DNA from: Gemmata massiliana
GTDB taxonomy: Bacteria > Planctomycetota > Planctomycetia > Gemmatales > Gemmataceae
Direction of reading: 5' to 3'
DNA: 55,646 nucleotides
Assembly (NCBI GenBank): GCA_000531095.1
Contig: HG799469.1
Coordinates: 93,544 to 149,189, forward strand
Made by a program: the position numbers and the translations under genes. Below the pieces are notes generated by a model. The model saw only the letters and a program-made list of their open reading frames with translations, made no database searches and had not been told where the DNA came from. Numbering within the stretch: the first letter of the stretch is position 1; each line of letters opens with the position of its first letter. Of this stretch, positions 24,576 to 33,007 are shown in pieces.

Positions 24576-26783
24576 TCAGTCGGAGATATTGGCGAGGAAG
24601 TCCTCGTACTTCTTGCGGGCGTTGAACTCGTCAGCCGTGAGGCCCTTCTGCTTGGCGGTGAGCGCGTCGATCTCCTTCTCTTGGTCCGAGAGCTTCTTTA
24701 GGTACGTCGCGTACACCTCGGATTCCTTGGGCGTCTCGCGCAGGTTCTTGCGAATCCGGTCCTGGTCCACCGTGAATCGCTGCAGGTCGCCGTTCACATG
24801 GTTCAGCTCGCGCGCGGTGTTGTCCCAGACGCCCTTGAGTTTGAGCGCCTCGTTGAGCTTGTTCTTAAGGCCCGCGCTGATCTCGTTGAGCGACACGAAG
24901 TATCGGATCTGGTCTTCAGACCCGTTGGTCAGCGCGATCGTGCTCACGTCGTCGCGCTCCTCCTTAACGGTGAACGACTTGGTGTCCCCGGCTTTGAGTG
25001 CGATCTGGAACCGGAGTACCTCGGGGGTGTCCTCGGCCTGCTTGTCCGTGTCCACCAACTTGAACTGCTGGCTTGTCCGGTTCGGGTGCTCGATCAACAG
25101 CGTGCGGTCCGTCTGGGATCGGTTCACGGCCTTGTACGTTGTTTCTTCCGTGATCTTGGTCGTGGTCGTCACGATGCCCTTGACGGCCTTGATACTGGTG
25201 ATCTTTTGCTTGCCCGCGCCGGCCTTCGGATCGACTTCTGTTCCGAGGTCGATGGCGTAGCTTAAGAGGCGCTCTTCGTTGGGCTGGACGTCCAGAACGC
25301 GGGTATCCCCGGCGTAGGTGCTCCCCTCGAACACCGTGATCGGCCCTTGGTTCAGGTGCGCGCCACTCGTGTTCTTGAGGCGCAGGCCCAACAGCGGGTG
25401 CTTGGCTTGCACGCCCGCGTTGTAGATCGAGACGCGCGTGCCTTCGATGTCCTTGCCCACGATCGGGAGCAGCGCACTCTTCTGCCGGACCAGCGTGACC
25501 GGGTGGTCGATCGTGTACTGGAAGAAGTCGCCCAGCGCGCCTGCAGTCGCCGCGTTGCCGACGCTTCCCGTGCTCATGCGGCGGGCCAGTTCCGCTGCGG
25601 TGTCCTTCCCATACCGGGCCTCCGGGTTGTTCGCGACGGTCGCTTTCTTAAGTGCGTCCATGTTATCGTCGGCGTAGCCGAGCGCGGGCGACGCTCCAGC
25701 CGGCATTGCACCCCCGCGACCGAACCCGCCTTTAGCGCCCGGTTTGGCGTCAAGTTTTGCCTGTCCCGCTTCCCCGAGTGGCCTGTCGAAAGCGATCCCG
25801 TCTGTGTCCCTCCTGAAATTACCGCGGTAAGTAACGGGCCGGAGCGAGGCGAAGAGTTCGGGTTCGACGGTGGGCCGGTTGATGTAGAGCGGGTTGTACA
25901 GGTCCATCTTGAACGAGATCGGGCGCCCGCTCACGAGCGCCATCTTGACCGTGGACCAGTCCTCGTCAGTCGGGTTCTCGACCATCGCCCAACCCTGCAA
26001 ATACGGCTTCTCTTGGTCCTTCAGGAGCAGGCGGTAGCTGGTCTTCCAGATGGGCGCGTCGACGACGTAGCCGACCTGGACCTTGCGCTTCCCCTCGCCC
26101 GCGAAGTGCAACTGAACGGCCTTCTTCTGGCTGTCGTGCGAAAGCGCCAGCACCTCCAGCGCGCGCCGAAACTCGCTCTCGATGACCGGGTTGCTGAATC
26201 GGAGGGACTGGATGTCGCTCATCTTGATGGCGCGCATACCCTCGGCGCACCACATATTTAGCACTTCCGCGTCGGTGGTTTGGGTACCTGCAGGGACTTT
26301 CTGCTTCTCGACCCCGACGATAGTCCCGGTGAGCTTGCCCGGTTGGTTCGCGGCCGTTGCACTGACCGCGACTTCGATGCGCTCGCCACGCAGTTGGGCG
26401 ATAATCCCGGCGAATGTGGGATTTCCGTTGAGGTTGATCGCGAATGAGCTGAGGGTGCGTGCGATGGGTTCGCGGGAATCGTAACTCACGGCGGAAACGC
26501 GCCCGTTCCCGAAGTCCTCAAGGACCATGCTCTTGAGCAGGTCGTTCACGTCGCTTTCGGGGAACGTGAGGTCGACGCGCGCGTCACCCTCCACTTCGCC
26601 TGAACGCGAGAAGTACCCCACACCGCTGTTGAACAGGATCACGCGGGTGATCGGGAGGACGGTGGAGGGTTTGAGGTCTTGCTTCGCTTCGCCGGCCGCG
26701 CTGAGCCACTGATCGACGCCCACACCCAGCCCGACCGCGCCCGCGACCGGAACGCCCAACAGTAGCCACTTCGCGCTAAACAT
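24576..26783 (-). CDS. DUF4139-type membrane-anchored protein
   Basis: From ATG 26783 the product is 735 residues. An N-terminal hydrophobic anchor (AKWLLLGVPVAGAVGLGVGV) is followed by LPITRVILFNSGVGYFSRSG, characteristic of the planctomycete DUF4139 proteins. A long beta-rich middle contains VQLHFAGEGKRKVQVGYV and YRLLLKDQEKPYLQGWAMV. The Ala/Gly-rich loop near 340-400 is low complexity. The C-terminal part (about 600-730) is charged and helical (coiled-coil-like: ELNHVNGDLQRFTVDQDRI). Function unknown; likely envelope. Start choice: GAGG lies 8 bases before ATG 26783, while the longer start at 26798 has no such site. Confidence 0.75.
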   Translation of the reverse strand: MFSAKWLLLGVPVAGAVGLGVGVDQWLSAAGEAKQDLKPSTVLPITRVILFNSGVGYFSRSGEVEGDARVDLTFPESDVNDLLKSMVLEDFGNGRVSAVSYDSREPIARTLSSFAINLNGNPTFAGIIAQLRGERIEVAVSATAANQPGKLTGTIVGVEKQKVPAGTQTTDAEVLNMWCAEGMRAIKMSDIQSLRFSNPVIESEFRRALEVLALSHDSQKKAVQLHFAGEGKRKVQVGYVVDAPIWKTSYRLLLKDQEKPYLQGWAMVENPTDEDWSTVKMALVSGRPISFKMDLYNPLYINRPTVEPELFASLRPVTYRGNFRRDTDGIAFDRPLGEAGQAKLDAKPGAKGGFGRGGAMPAGASPALGYADDNMDALKKATVANNPEARYGKDTAAELARRMSTGSVGNAATAGALGDFFQYTIDHPVTLVRQKSALLPIVGKDIEGTRVSIYNAGVQAKHPLLGLRLKNTSGAHLNQGPITVFEGSTYAGDTRVLDVQPNEERLLSYAIDLGTEVDPKAGAGKQKITSIKAVKGIVTTTTKITEETTYKAVNRSQTDRTLLIEHPNRTSQQFKLVDTDKQAEDTPEVLRFQIALKAGDTKSFTVKEERDDVSTIALTNGSEDQIRYFVSLNEISAGLKNKLNEALKLKGVWDNTARELNHVNGDLQRFTVDQDRIRKNLRETPKESEVYATYLKKLSDQEKEIDALTAKQKGLTADEFNARKKYEDFLANISD

Positions 26784-26946
26784 GGCGAGAAACCTCATCG
26801 AATTGAGGGAACTGCCGTTCCTCGGAGGGAGGAACGGGGAGAGTCACCTTACTCGACGAGCGACCCCGGCTTCGCGCTTGGCAAATGCGAAATGTTACAT
26901 TCGTGTGACACCCGGAAACGCGCCCAATGCGAAAACCCACAACCGG

Positions 26947-28203
26947 TTAGGCTTCGGTCAGTGCCGGGGTGCGAGCAACCGCGGTCCACACGCTGTCGAG
27001 CCGCTCGGCGAGCAGTTCCCACGAGTAGCGGGCCAGAACCTGGCGCCGGCCGCGCTCGGCGGTGTCTTGCAGTTCGTCCGGGCGCTGGATCGCGTCGAGC
27101 GTCAGTTTCACCAGTTCGTCGGTCGAAATCGCGACGAACAGGTCGCGGTTCGGCGTCAGTTCCAGTCCCTCGGCCCCGACCCGCGTGCTGACGACGGGCG
27201 TTTCGGCCGAAAGTGCTTCGAGAATCTTCAGCCGCGACCCGCCGCCGATCCGCAGCGGCACCGTGAGGAACCCGCAGCGCGCGAGGAACGGCCGCACGTC
27301 GGGCACGTCCGCGTGAAGCTCTGCCCCGGGCGTTGCTGCGGCCAGCGCTCGCAACCACTCGGGCGGCCGGCGGCCTACCAGCACGGCCGTCGCGTGCGGA
27401 ACACGAGCACGCACGCGGGGCAGAACTTCGTTCAGAAGCTGTTCCGCGGCGTCCTGGTTCGGGCGCCAGTCGAGGCTGCCCATGAAGAGCATTTGGGCCG
27501 GATCGCGTTCGATGTCGCGTTGCGGGCGGAAGTAATTGACGTCCACGCCGTTATCAACGACCCGCGTGCGGGTTGCGCCGAACTCCGTGCGCATGAGCGT
27601 CGCGTCCTCGCGGCTCACGGCAATCGACGCGGTCGCGGTCGAATAAGCCCAGCGCTCGAACCGCTCGAACTTCTTTAACTGCTTGCGGATGTACCATCGC
27701 TTCGCCGGGTTATCGGCCGTTTCCACGTAACGCTGCCAAATGAGCGATTCGACGTTGTGGGCCATGACGGTCCACGGAACGGAATCGAGGCGCGGACCCA
27801 GTGCGTCACGCAGCACCTGGGCGTAAGGCGTCCACTCGCAGTGCCATACGTCGACCGCGTTCTCATTCGCGAACGCGCGAACCGCCTCGGAGAGTTCGGG
27901 GCTGGCGTGCGTGCTGACCGAGTAGGGTAGTGGGGAGAGCAGGTTTCCCGCCAAGCGTGCGTAGAAACCGGCCCCGGATTTCGACGGCACCGCTCGGTCC
28001 ACGACGACTGTTGCGATCCCGGCCGCGCGGAAGGCGTCTTCGGCGTCCAGGGCTTCGTTGCGGTCCGGGTTCCGGTGGCAGAGGACCGTCACTTTGTGCC
28101 GCGTCGCAAGGCGCTGGAGCAAGTTGAAGGTGCGAATCCGCTTTCCCGACGTAAGTGGGAACGGCAATTCCTCGTCCAGAACCGCAATGTTTAGTTCGCG
28201 CAT
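26947..28203 (-). CDS. Glycosyltransferase, GT4-like
   Basis: The 418-residue protein has an N-terminal acceptor-binding half with TSGKRIRTFNLLQRLATRH. Its donor-binding half contains LFMGSLDWRPNQDAAEQLL, then PLRIGGGSRLKILEALSAETPVVSTRVGAEGL, the E-x7-E-like nucleotide-sugar motif of GT4 enzymes. The pattern GGGSRLKILEAL is common in the sugar transferases of PEP-CTERM/exopolysaccharide loci, but such a locus is not evident here. Product and donor are unknown. It is cytoplasmic or membrane-peripheral. GAAGGG precedes ATG 28203. Confidence 0.85.
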   Translation of the reverse strand: MRELNIAVLDEELPFPLTSGKRIRTFNLLQRLATRHKVTVLCHRNPDRNEALDAEDAFRAAGIATVVVDRAVPSKSGAGFYARLAGNLLSPLPYSVSTHASPELSEAVRAFANENAVDVWHCEWTPYAQVLRDALGPRLDSVPWTVMAHNVESLIWQRYVETADNPAKRWYIRKQLKKFERFERWAYSTATASIAVSREDATLMRTEFGATRTRVVDNGVDVNYFRPQRDIERDPAQMLFMGSLDWRPNQDAAEQLLNEVLPRVRARVPHATAVLVGRRPPEWLRALAAATPGAELHADVPDVRPFLARCGFLTVPLRIGGGSRLKILEALSAETPVVSTRVGAEGLELTPNRDLFVAISTDELVKLTLDAIQRPDELQDTAERGRRQVLARYSWELLAERLDSVWTAVARTPALTEA

Positions 28204-28339
28204 GGGGATTCCCTTCCCGACATTGAGGGCGGGAGATTCTCCCTAAAGTTTGGGATGTGAGCAACCGCAGTTTTCCGCGTGCAATCGCGCACGCGGTGTG
28301 GTTCGATAGCTCGGCCCAAATTACCAAGGAGACGGACCC

Positions 28340-28750
28340 ATGTTTCGTGCGCTACTACTCACCGCTCCACTTGCGCTGCTTGTGGTCGCTACCCCAACCC
28401 CGGCGGCCGACGAGAACCCGGTTGTCGCGCTCATCAAGTCGAAGGTCAAGGACGAGAAGAAGCCGTTCGCGCTCCTGGTCACGTTTAAAGTGAAGGCCGG
28501 TAACGAGAAGAAGTTCGAGGAGGCGTTCGCCCCGGCGCTGGTCGCCACGCGGAAAGAACCGGGGTGCGTCGCGTACTACCTCAACCGCGACCCTGACGAA
28601 CCGACCACCTACGTCATGTACGAGCACTTCAAGGGCATCGCGGCGCTCGAAGCCCACATGAAGGAGAAGCACACCGGAACGCTACTCGGAACCGTGATTC
28701 CGATGTGTGAAGGCGAACCGAAGATCAAGGTTTTGGCCGTGCCAGAGTAA
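28340..28750 (+). CDS. Exported ABM-domain (YgiN-like) protein
   Basis: The 136-residue protein has a signal peptide (LLLTAPLALLVVATPTPAAD). An antibiotic-biosynthesis-monooxygenase fold follows: FALLVTFKVKAGNEKKFEEAF, PGCVAYYLNRDPDEPTTYV and YEHFKGIAALEAHMKEKHTG, ending PMCEGEPKIKVLAV. ABM proteins are small dimeric ferredoxin-like enzymes acting on quinols or polyketides. Export is common in planctomycetes but unusual for the family as a whole. A perfect AAGGAG site precedes ATG 28340. The hairpin at 28771-28794 lies just after the stop. Confidence 0.85.
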   Translation: MFRALLLTAPLALLVVATPTPAADENPVVALIKSKVKDEKKPFALLVTFKVKAGNEKKFEEAFAPALVATRKEPGCVAYYLNRDPDEPTTYVMYEHFKGIAALEAHMKEKHTGTLLGTVIPMCEGEPKIKVLAVPE

Positions 28751-28770
28751 CTGCTGACCTTCGGGTCTTG

Positions 28771-28794
28771 AGCACAGGGCTCCCGCCCTGTGCT
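28771..28794 (+). terminator. Hairpin downstream of the ABM gene
   Basis: Perfect 10-base arms (AGCACAGGGC and its complement) with a TCCC loop follow the stop by 21 bases. No T-run follows; either a terminator or a degenerate dispersed repeat. Confidence 0.5.
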
Positions 28795-29134
28795 ACGCCC
28801 GCCGGCCCCTCCGGGGCGAAGAAACACCAACCATTTCATGGGTAGTGGCTTCGGTTCCGAGGCTAACATTTGCTAACATTTTGGGGCCACTAAATGTTAT
28901 GCGATTGCCGTAAATTTCGACTGCGTATGTGTTTGAGTAAATAGGCTGTGTTACGCACTTCTCCCGTTTTGGGTCGGCATCGGATCGGGAATCCCAGTTT
29001 CCAACAAACGCTTCAGAACACTGATACTCTAGTGTACGCAATGGCACGTTCTCCTGCATGAGAAATTGGGAAGAATTTCCCGGAAAAGCGAACCGCACTC
29101 TGTTTTCTCTTTCTGCCTCCCAGTAGATCGCCAC
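28793..29134 (-). CDS. Doubtful 113-residue frame in AT-richer patch
   Basis: A frame of 113 residues from ATG 29134 (begins MAIYWEAERENRVRFAFPG) ends in GC-rich hairpin sequence (SPRRGRRA), so its last residues are probably artefactual. No motif is recognised. The DNA at 28860-29130 is noticeably less GC-rich than everything around it, and codon use is unlike the neighbours. It could be a real small gene or a remnant of an inserted fragment. Confidence 0.3.
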   Translation of the reverse strand: MAIYWEAERENRVRFAFPGNSSQFLMQENVPLRTLEYQCSEAFVGNWDSRSDADPKREKCVTQPIYSNTYAVEIYGNRITFSGPKMLANVSLGTEATTHEMVGVSSPRRGRRA

Positions 29135-29194
29135 CGTTGTATCGGCGGGCGAGTTTTGCTTACCCTGTGATGGCCGGGTAATAAGGGGGCGCCG

Positions 29195-29830
29195 ATGACC
29201 GAAGCGGAATGGCTGGCCAGTAAAGACGCCTGTCAGATGTTATGGGGAGACCAGAGGACGAATTTCAGCCCCAGGAAGCTGCGCCTGTTCGCTTGCGCCG
29301 TGAGTCGGCGCCTGTGGAACCGGTTCGACCAGGAGGACATCCACCGCGCTGTCGAACTCGCCGAACTTGTCGCCGACGAACGCGCCCCTGCCAATAAATT
29401 GCAGCCGGCGTGCGACGCGGCGTTCAAGTCCGTTCGGAGGCGGGAGGCCATTCGCGCGCCGTGGGCGGCTGCAAACAGTGCCTATCCCGACGCTTGGCAC
29501 GCAGCGGCGGCCTGCGCTACCCAAGCCGGGATGACCGGGTTGCGGAAGGCCGGTGTGACGGCCATCTTTCGTGAGGTCTTCGGTAACCCGTTTCGCGCCG
29601 TCACTCTGGATCGCCGGTGGCTGACCGCGGATGTGGTCGCGCTGGCTCGGTCGGCTTACGAAGAACGCGCTTTGCCCAGCGGCGAACTAGATTCGGTGCG
29701 CCTCGCAGTTTTGGCCGACGCGGTTGAAGAGGCGGGCTGCTCGGACGCGAGCCTACTGGACCACCTGCGAAGCCCGGGGCCGCACGTGTGCGGGTGTTGG
29801 GGTTTGGATTTGCTTTTGGGGAAGAAGTAA
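29195..29830 (+). CDS. Gemmata paralogous-family protein (MTEAEWL type)
   Basis: The 211-residue protein starts MTEAEWLASKDACQML and contains SPRKLRLFACAVSRRLWNRF, a helix-repeat AVELAELVADERAPA, and IFREVFGNPFRAVTLDRRWL. It ends with CGCWGLDLLLGKK after GPHVCG. The order of landmarks matches, from general knowledge of Gemmata genomes, a large paralogous family whose members pair with TIGR02996 proteins. Function is unknown. The Cys pair near the N-terminus and the CGCW near the end might bind metal, but that is a guess. ATG 29195 was chosen because MTEAEWL is the conserved opening. Confidence 0.75.
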   Translation: MTEAEWLASKDACQMLWGDQRTNFSPRKLRLFACAVSRRLWNRFDQEDIHRAVELAELVADERAPANKLQPACDAAFKSVRRREAIRAPWAAANSAYPDAWHAAAACATQAGMTGLRKAGVTAIFREVFGNPFRAVTLDRRWLTADVVALARSAYEERALPSGELDSVRLAVLADAVEEAGCSDASLLDHLRSPGPHVCGCWGLDLLLGKK

Positions 29831-30374
29831 CGGGGCGAGGCGTGGGGCGCTGTACCCTGTTTTCTTCCGTAGCCTTTGTCATCTTTCGTGAACAATTTGC
29901 TCAGTTTTGATCCGCATTCTCTGCGGTTCGTGTTTCAATTTCGCCCTGTTTTCATCCCGCACGCTGCATTTGCGCCACTTTTAGCATTTCGGCGGCTTCC
30001 TTGCGGGTGGTTTCGGAACGCGACCTTGTGCTGAAGCATCGTAATTGCTGGCAGGCGGTCGAGCGCCTCGGGCATAATCCCGGTCAGTTGCTGGAGCGTG
30101 TCCGGCACGCGCTTCAAGCGACTCGTGTGGCTCGCACATTCAACCTCCGCACCAGGTCACTATGTGGCGCGACTCAAATGGTGCGATTGGGTACCCCGCG
30201 GCGCCCGAAAAGCTCCGGCCGACTCAGAGTTTGTGCTTGCGGCTCGTACCTCGGTAAGGTTTCCGACTTTTGGAACCGCGGCGCCAACGCCACCGGTGCG
30301 CATTCCGTTAGGGCTGCACGGGGCATCGCCCGCCCCTTGCAAAGTGGCTCCGCGTCTCCAATTTCGAGGCTCAC
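29831..30374. other. Long intergenic region with recN-like fragment
   Basis: No convincing gene is visible in 544 bases. At 29956-30024, on the minus strand, 69 bases match the end of recN (43772-43840) with two mismatches. In the recN frame it still encodes SETTRKEAAEMLKVAQMQRA and then a stop codon. Frames over it are otherwise short. Position 30030 onward shows no repeats I recognise. Confidence 0.6.
29956..30024 (-). repeat. Copy of recN 3'-end sequence
   Basis: Inverted relative to recN. Differences from recN 43772-43840 are at two bases, both silent if read in the recN frame, and the next codon also differs silently (GGC/GGA). The homology extends into a shorter, weaker match on either side. 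Confidence 0.8.
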
Positions 30375-31424
30375 ATGTCCCAAATGGCGTGGCTCGTAGC
30401 CGTCTGCGGGTTAGCACTGGCACCCACTCCACTGGTCGCTGCGGACACCAAAACCGGGAGCAAGGCGCACGCGGCCGAAGCACTTCGTGCGGCGCTGCAA
30501 AAACAAAAAGTCGAGATCGACGGCGCGAAGATCGGCGACCTGACGTTGGTCGATGGCCTCAAACAGCTCTCGAAACAACACACCGTCTCGTTCGTCGTTT
30601 TGGAAGAAGAGTTCAAAGCCCAGAAAGTGACCGACATCAGGGATAAGAAGTCGTTTCTCAAGACGCTGGACACAAAAGACCTGTCCGTTGCCCAGTTCCT
30701 CAACGTGTGGCTGACGACCCTCGGTGCGACCTACAACGTGGCCCCCGACTACGTCGAGATCGTCCCGGTCAGGCGCGTAAACAACGAGGCGGCGAAAACG
30801 GCCGAGAGAAATCAGACCGAAAAAGATCTCAACACCCTCCTGACCCAGGACGTCGACCTGGGCGATAAGAACTTCAACGAAGTCCCGATCTTCGAGTTGC
30901 TCTCGCTCCTCTCGAAACAGCACGATTTGAGCTTCGTCGTTCGCGAGGAACAGTTCAATGAGATCGGCCACCCGAACTTCAAAGAACAGAAGCCGAAGCT
31001 CATCGCGACGCGGTTCAAAGGGGTGACGCTCTACCAGTTCCTCACGGTGGTGCTCGACAGCATGGACGCGGCGTTCCTGGTGAAGCAGAGCGGGATCGAA
31101 ATCGTGCCCGTCGTGTTCGCGGCCGAGGTCACCAAGTCGGCCACCACCAAAATCACCGAGGGCCGCGTGCGTCTGAGCGAACCACTCGTGTCGATAATCG
31201 CGAAGGACAAGTCACTGAACGAGGTCGTCACCAAACTCGCCAAGGATTTCGACCTGAACATTCTCGTCCTGCCCCAAGCCAGTAATGTGGACGTGAAACC
31301 CAGCCCGATCCGGTTGCTGAACGTACCCGCGGACAAGGCGATCGAAGCAATCGCACTCCAATACGGTCTTCAAGTCACACGAAAAGGGACCACGTTTCTG
31401 CTCACCAGCGAAGTCGGTAACTAA
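30375..31424 (+). CDS. Secreted STN-domain protein
   Basis: The 349-residue protein has a signal peptide (WLVAVCGLALAPTPLVAAD) and three weakly repeated modules of about 90-100 residues. Each reads like a secretin/TonB short N-terminal (STN) domain: LTLVDGLKQLSKQHTVSFVV, IFELLSLLSKQHDLSFVV and LNEVVTKLAKDFDLNILV. Each is followed by a small beta-rich part ending in a line such as FLNVWLTTLGATYNVAPDY. STN modules normally sit in secretins or sigma-regulated receptors; here no barrel is attached, so it may be a stand-alone envelope protein. The next gene, 31965, is of the same kind. Confidence 0.75.
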   Translation: MSQMAWLVAVCGLALAPTPLVAADTKTGSKAHAAEALRAALQKQKVEIDGAKIGDLTLVDGLKQLSKQHTVSFVVLEEEFKAQKVTDIRDKKSFLKTLDTKDLSVAQFLNVWLTTLGATYNVAPDYVEIVPVRRVNNEAAKTAERNQTEKDLNTLLTQDVDLGDKNFNEVPIFELLSLLSKQHDLSFVVREEQFNEIGHPNFKEQKPKLIATRFKGVTLYQFLTVVLDSMDAAFLVKQSGIEIVPVVFAAEVTKSATTKITEGRVRLSEPLVSIIAKDKSLNEVVTKLAKDFDLNILVLPQASNVDVKPSPIRLLNVPADKAIEAIALQYGLQVTRKGTTFLLTSEVGN

Positions 31425-31476
31425 CCGGTCAGTCGGAACGCGACTCGGACGGATCGGCGCACGACCGCAGCTGCGA

Positions 31477-31800
31477 GAAGCTCCATCCGCTCGTTGGCAC
31501 CCGCGCTTCGTCAAGAGACTTCAGGCGAACGGCCGGTGAGGGTCCGAGTCGATCGCGGAGCCGCTTCGGTGAACCCCGCCCGCAAGGGCGGCGGGTGGGT
31601 GTACGGGGTGCGATCACCAATCCCGGTGGGAACGAACGACCCGCCCACAAGGGCGGGCTCACCGCTTTAACGCGCGCAACAATCAGTCACGATCGGCTCG
31701 CACCGGGAGCCTTTGGGTGACAGACAAGAGGAACCTCTCACCGGCTGTTCGCCTGAAGTCTCTTGACAAAACGCGGGTGCCAACGAGCGGGTGGTGCTTC
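31477..31800. mobile_element. MITE-like element with long terminal inverted repeats
   Basis: The terminal arms 31477-31540 and 31737-31800 are about 64 bases each and match with only a few differences; the core is CGCTCGTTGGCACCCGCG. Inside lies another palindrome (31568-31663). There is no coding capacity. The arm sequence is related to the hairpin at 43996-44065, so one repeat family occurs in two forms. It sits exactly between the two STN genes and contains no transposase. Confidence 0.75.
31568..31663. repeat. Palindromic repeat nested in the MITE-like element
   Basis: Arms GGTGAACCCCGCCCGCAAGG... and its approximate complement enclose an interior with CGAACGACCC. The element aligns end to end with 38950-39049, including the interior, so it belongs to a dispersed family. 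The right arm here has diverged (GCCCACAAGGGCGGG). Confidence 0.8.
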
Positions 31801-31964
31801 CCAAAGTAAGTGGCCGCCTTGAGATACGTCCTCTCCAAAGCCGGACCGGGTTTTTATTAAAGCGGTCCAATCTTGTTCGAGGGGTGCCCCGTCTGGTAGG
31901 GTGCGTGAGTTCGTTCCGGCCCCGGCACGCGCCGGCGGTCGTCACATCTGTGGAGCCATATTCC

Positions 31965-32840
31965 ATGCGCTCGACCCTGTGTCGGATGTTCGCGGTCGCC
32001 GTGTTCGCGGCCCCGGTGGTGACTCCGTCGCTCGCGCGCGGGGCCGCCCCGACGCCCGCGGCCCCCGCCAAGACGACCTCCCCGATGGACGCGGCGCGCA
32101 AGGCGCTCGACGAAGTCGGGGACATGAACTACCAGGGTAAGTCCCTCAACGAGGTGATCGGGGATCTCAAGGACCGGGCCAAAATCGGGGTGACCATCGA
32201 CCCGGCCGTGTACCAGTTCGGCCTCGACCCGAACCAGCCGACCGTCACGGTTACGCTGAAACAGGTGAAGTTGAAAGACGGGCTCCAACAGGCCCTCGCC
32301 CCATTCAATCTGAAGTGCGGGCTGACGCGGGACGGGCTGTACATCTCCACTGAAGAAGGGCTGATTACCAAGCAGTTCCGCCAGCGCGTGAACGTGAACT
32401 GCGACGGCATCGCGTTCGGCACGGCCGTGAAGCAGCTCTCGGCCGATTGCGGCGCGAACATCGTGATCGACCCGCGATTGAAAGACAAGGCGAACGCGGC
32501 CGTCACCCTGAAGCTCGATGACGTACCTCTGGAAACGGCCATCCGGCTCATGGCCGAGGTCGCGGACCTGGGCACGGTGCGGATGAGCAACGTGCTGTTC
32601 GTCACCACGACGGAGCGCGCGGACAAGTTGCGCCCGAACGCCGACGGTCCGACGCAACCCGCGCCGGGCAACCCGGTGTTCCCGTTCCCTGCGGGCGGCC
32701 CGGTCCCACTACCCGCCGTCGGAGGCGCGGCCGGCGCTCCCGGCGTGTTGCTCCCGGCCAACCCTGTGGTAGTGCCGGAGTTGCCCGTAGCCCCGCCGCC
32801 GGCGCCCGAAAAGCAGCCGCCGGCGCCCGGGAAGCCCTGA
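31965..32840 (+). CDS. Secreted STN-domain protein with Pro-rich tail
   Basis: From ATG 31965 the protein has 291 residues. A signal peptide (MFAVAVFAAPVVTPSLARG) and Ala/Pro linker lead to STN-like modules: LNEVIGDLKDRAKIGVTIDP with VTLKQVKLKDGLQQAL, and GTAVKQLSADCGANIVIDP with LKLDDVPLETAIRLMAEV. A Pro/Gly/Val-rich tail from about residue 225 has no predicted structure. The layout is that of the neighbouring 30375 gene, but with two modules and a longer tail. Frames starting at 31791 are rejected because the signal peptide begins at 31965. It ends before the palindrome at 32859. Confidence 0.75.
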   Translation: MRSTLCRMFAVAVFAAPVVTPSLARGAAPTPAAPAKTTSPMDAARKALDEVGDMNYQGKSLNEVIGDLKDRAKIGVTIDPAVYQFGLDPNQPTVTVTLKQVKLKDGLQQALAPFNLKCGLTRDGLYISTEEGLITKQFRQRVNVNCDGIAFGTAVKQLSADCGANIVIDPRLKDKANAAVTLKLDDVPLETAIRLMAEVADLGTVRMSNVLFVTTTERADKLRPNADGPTQPAPGNPVFPFPAGGPVPLPAVGGAAGAPGVLLPANPVVVPELPVAPPPAPEKQPPAPGKP

Positions 32841-32858
32841 ACGACCGGAAACTAACGA

Positions 32859-32919
32859 CTCGTGGTACAGGCCTCTGGCCTGTGGACGTCTCCCACAGGC
32901 CAGAGGCCTGTACCACGAG
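32859..32919. repeat. Palindromic repeat, GGCCTCTGGCC family (copy 1)
   Basis: Perfect 27-base arms (core CAGGCCTCTGGCCTGTGG) flank a 7-base loop. Related copies lie at 41207-41262 and 50712-50785. Repeats of this family often show up as false small proteins in planctomycete annotation. Confidence 0.85.
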
Positions 32920-32950
32920 CAAACAACCGGCGCTTCTCCCCACAAAAACA

Positions 32951-32981
32951 CCACGGCCCGCCGAAGTTCGGCGGGCCGTGG
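32951..32981. terminator. Terminator hairpin between convergent genes
   Basis: A GC-rich hairpin (CCACGGCCCGCCGAA and complement) lies between the STN gene and the oxidoreductase gene. Read on the minus strand it is followed by GTGTTTTTGTGGG, giving a T-run that fits an intrinsic terminator for the oxidoreductase. Confidence 0.7.
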
Positions 32982-33007
32982 CGTTTCTGGATACCTGTCA
33001 CATCACA

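Noticed and set aside
29935..30117. 60-residue ORF over the recN-like repeat
   Set aside because: It shares HPQGSRRNAK with another out-of-frame ORF in recN. That is a side effect of the copied DNA, not evidence for a gene.
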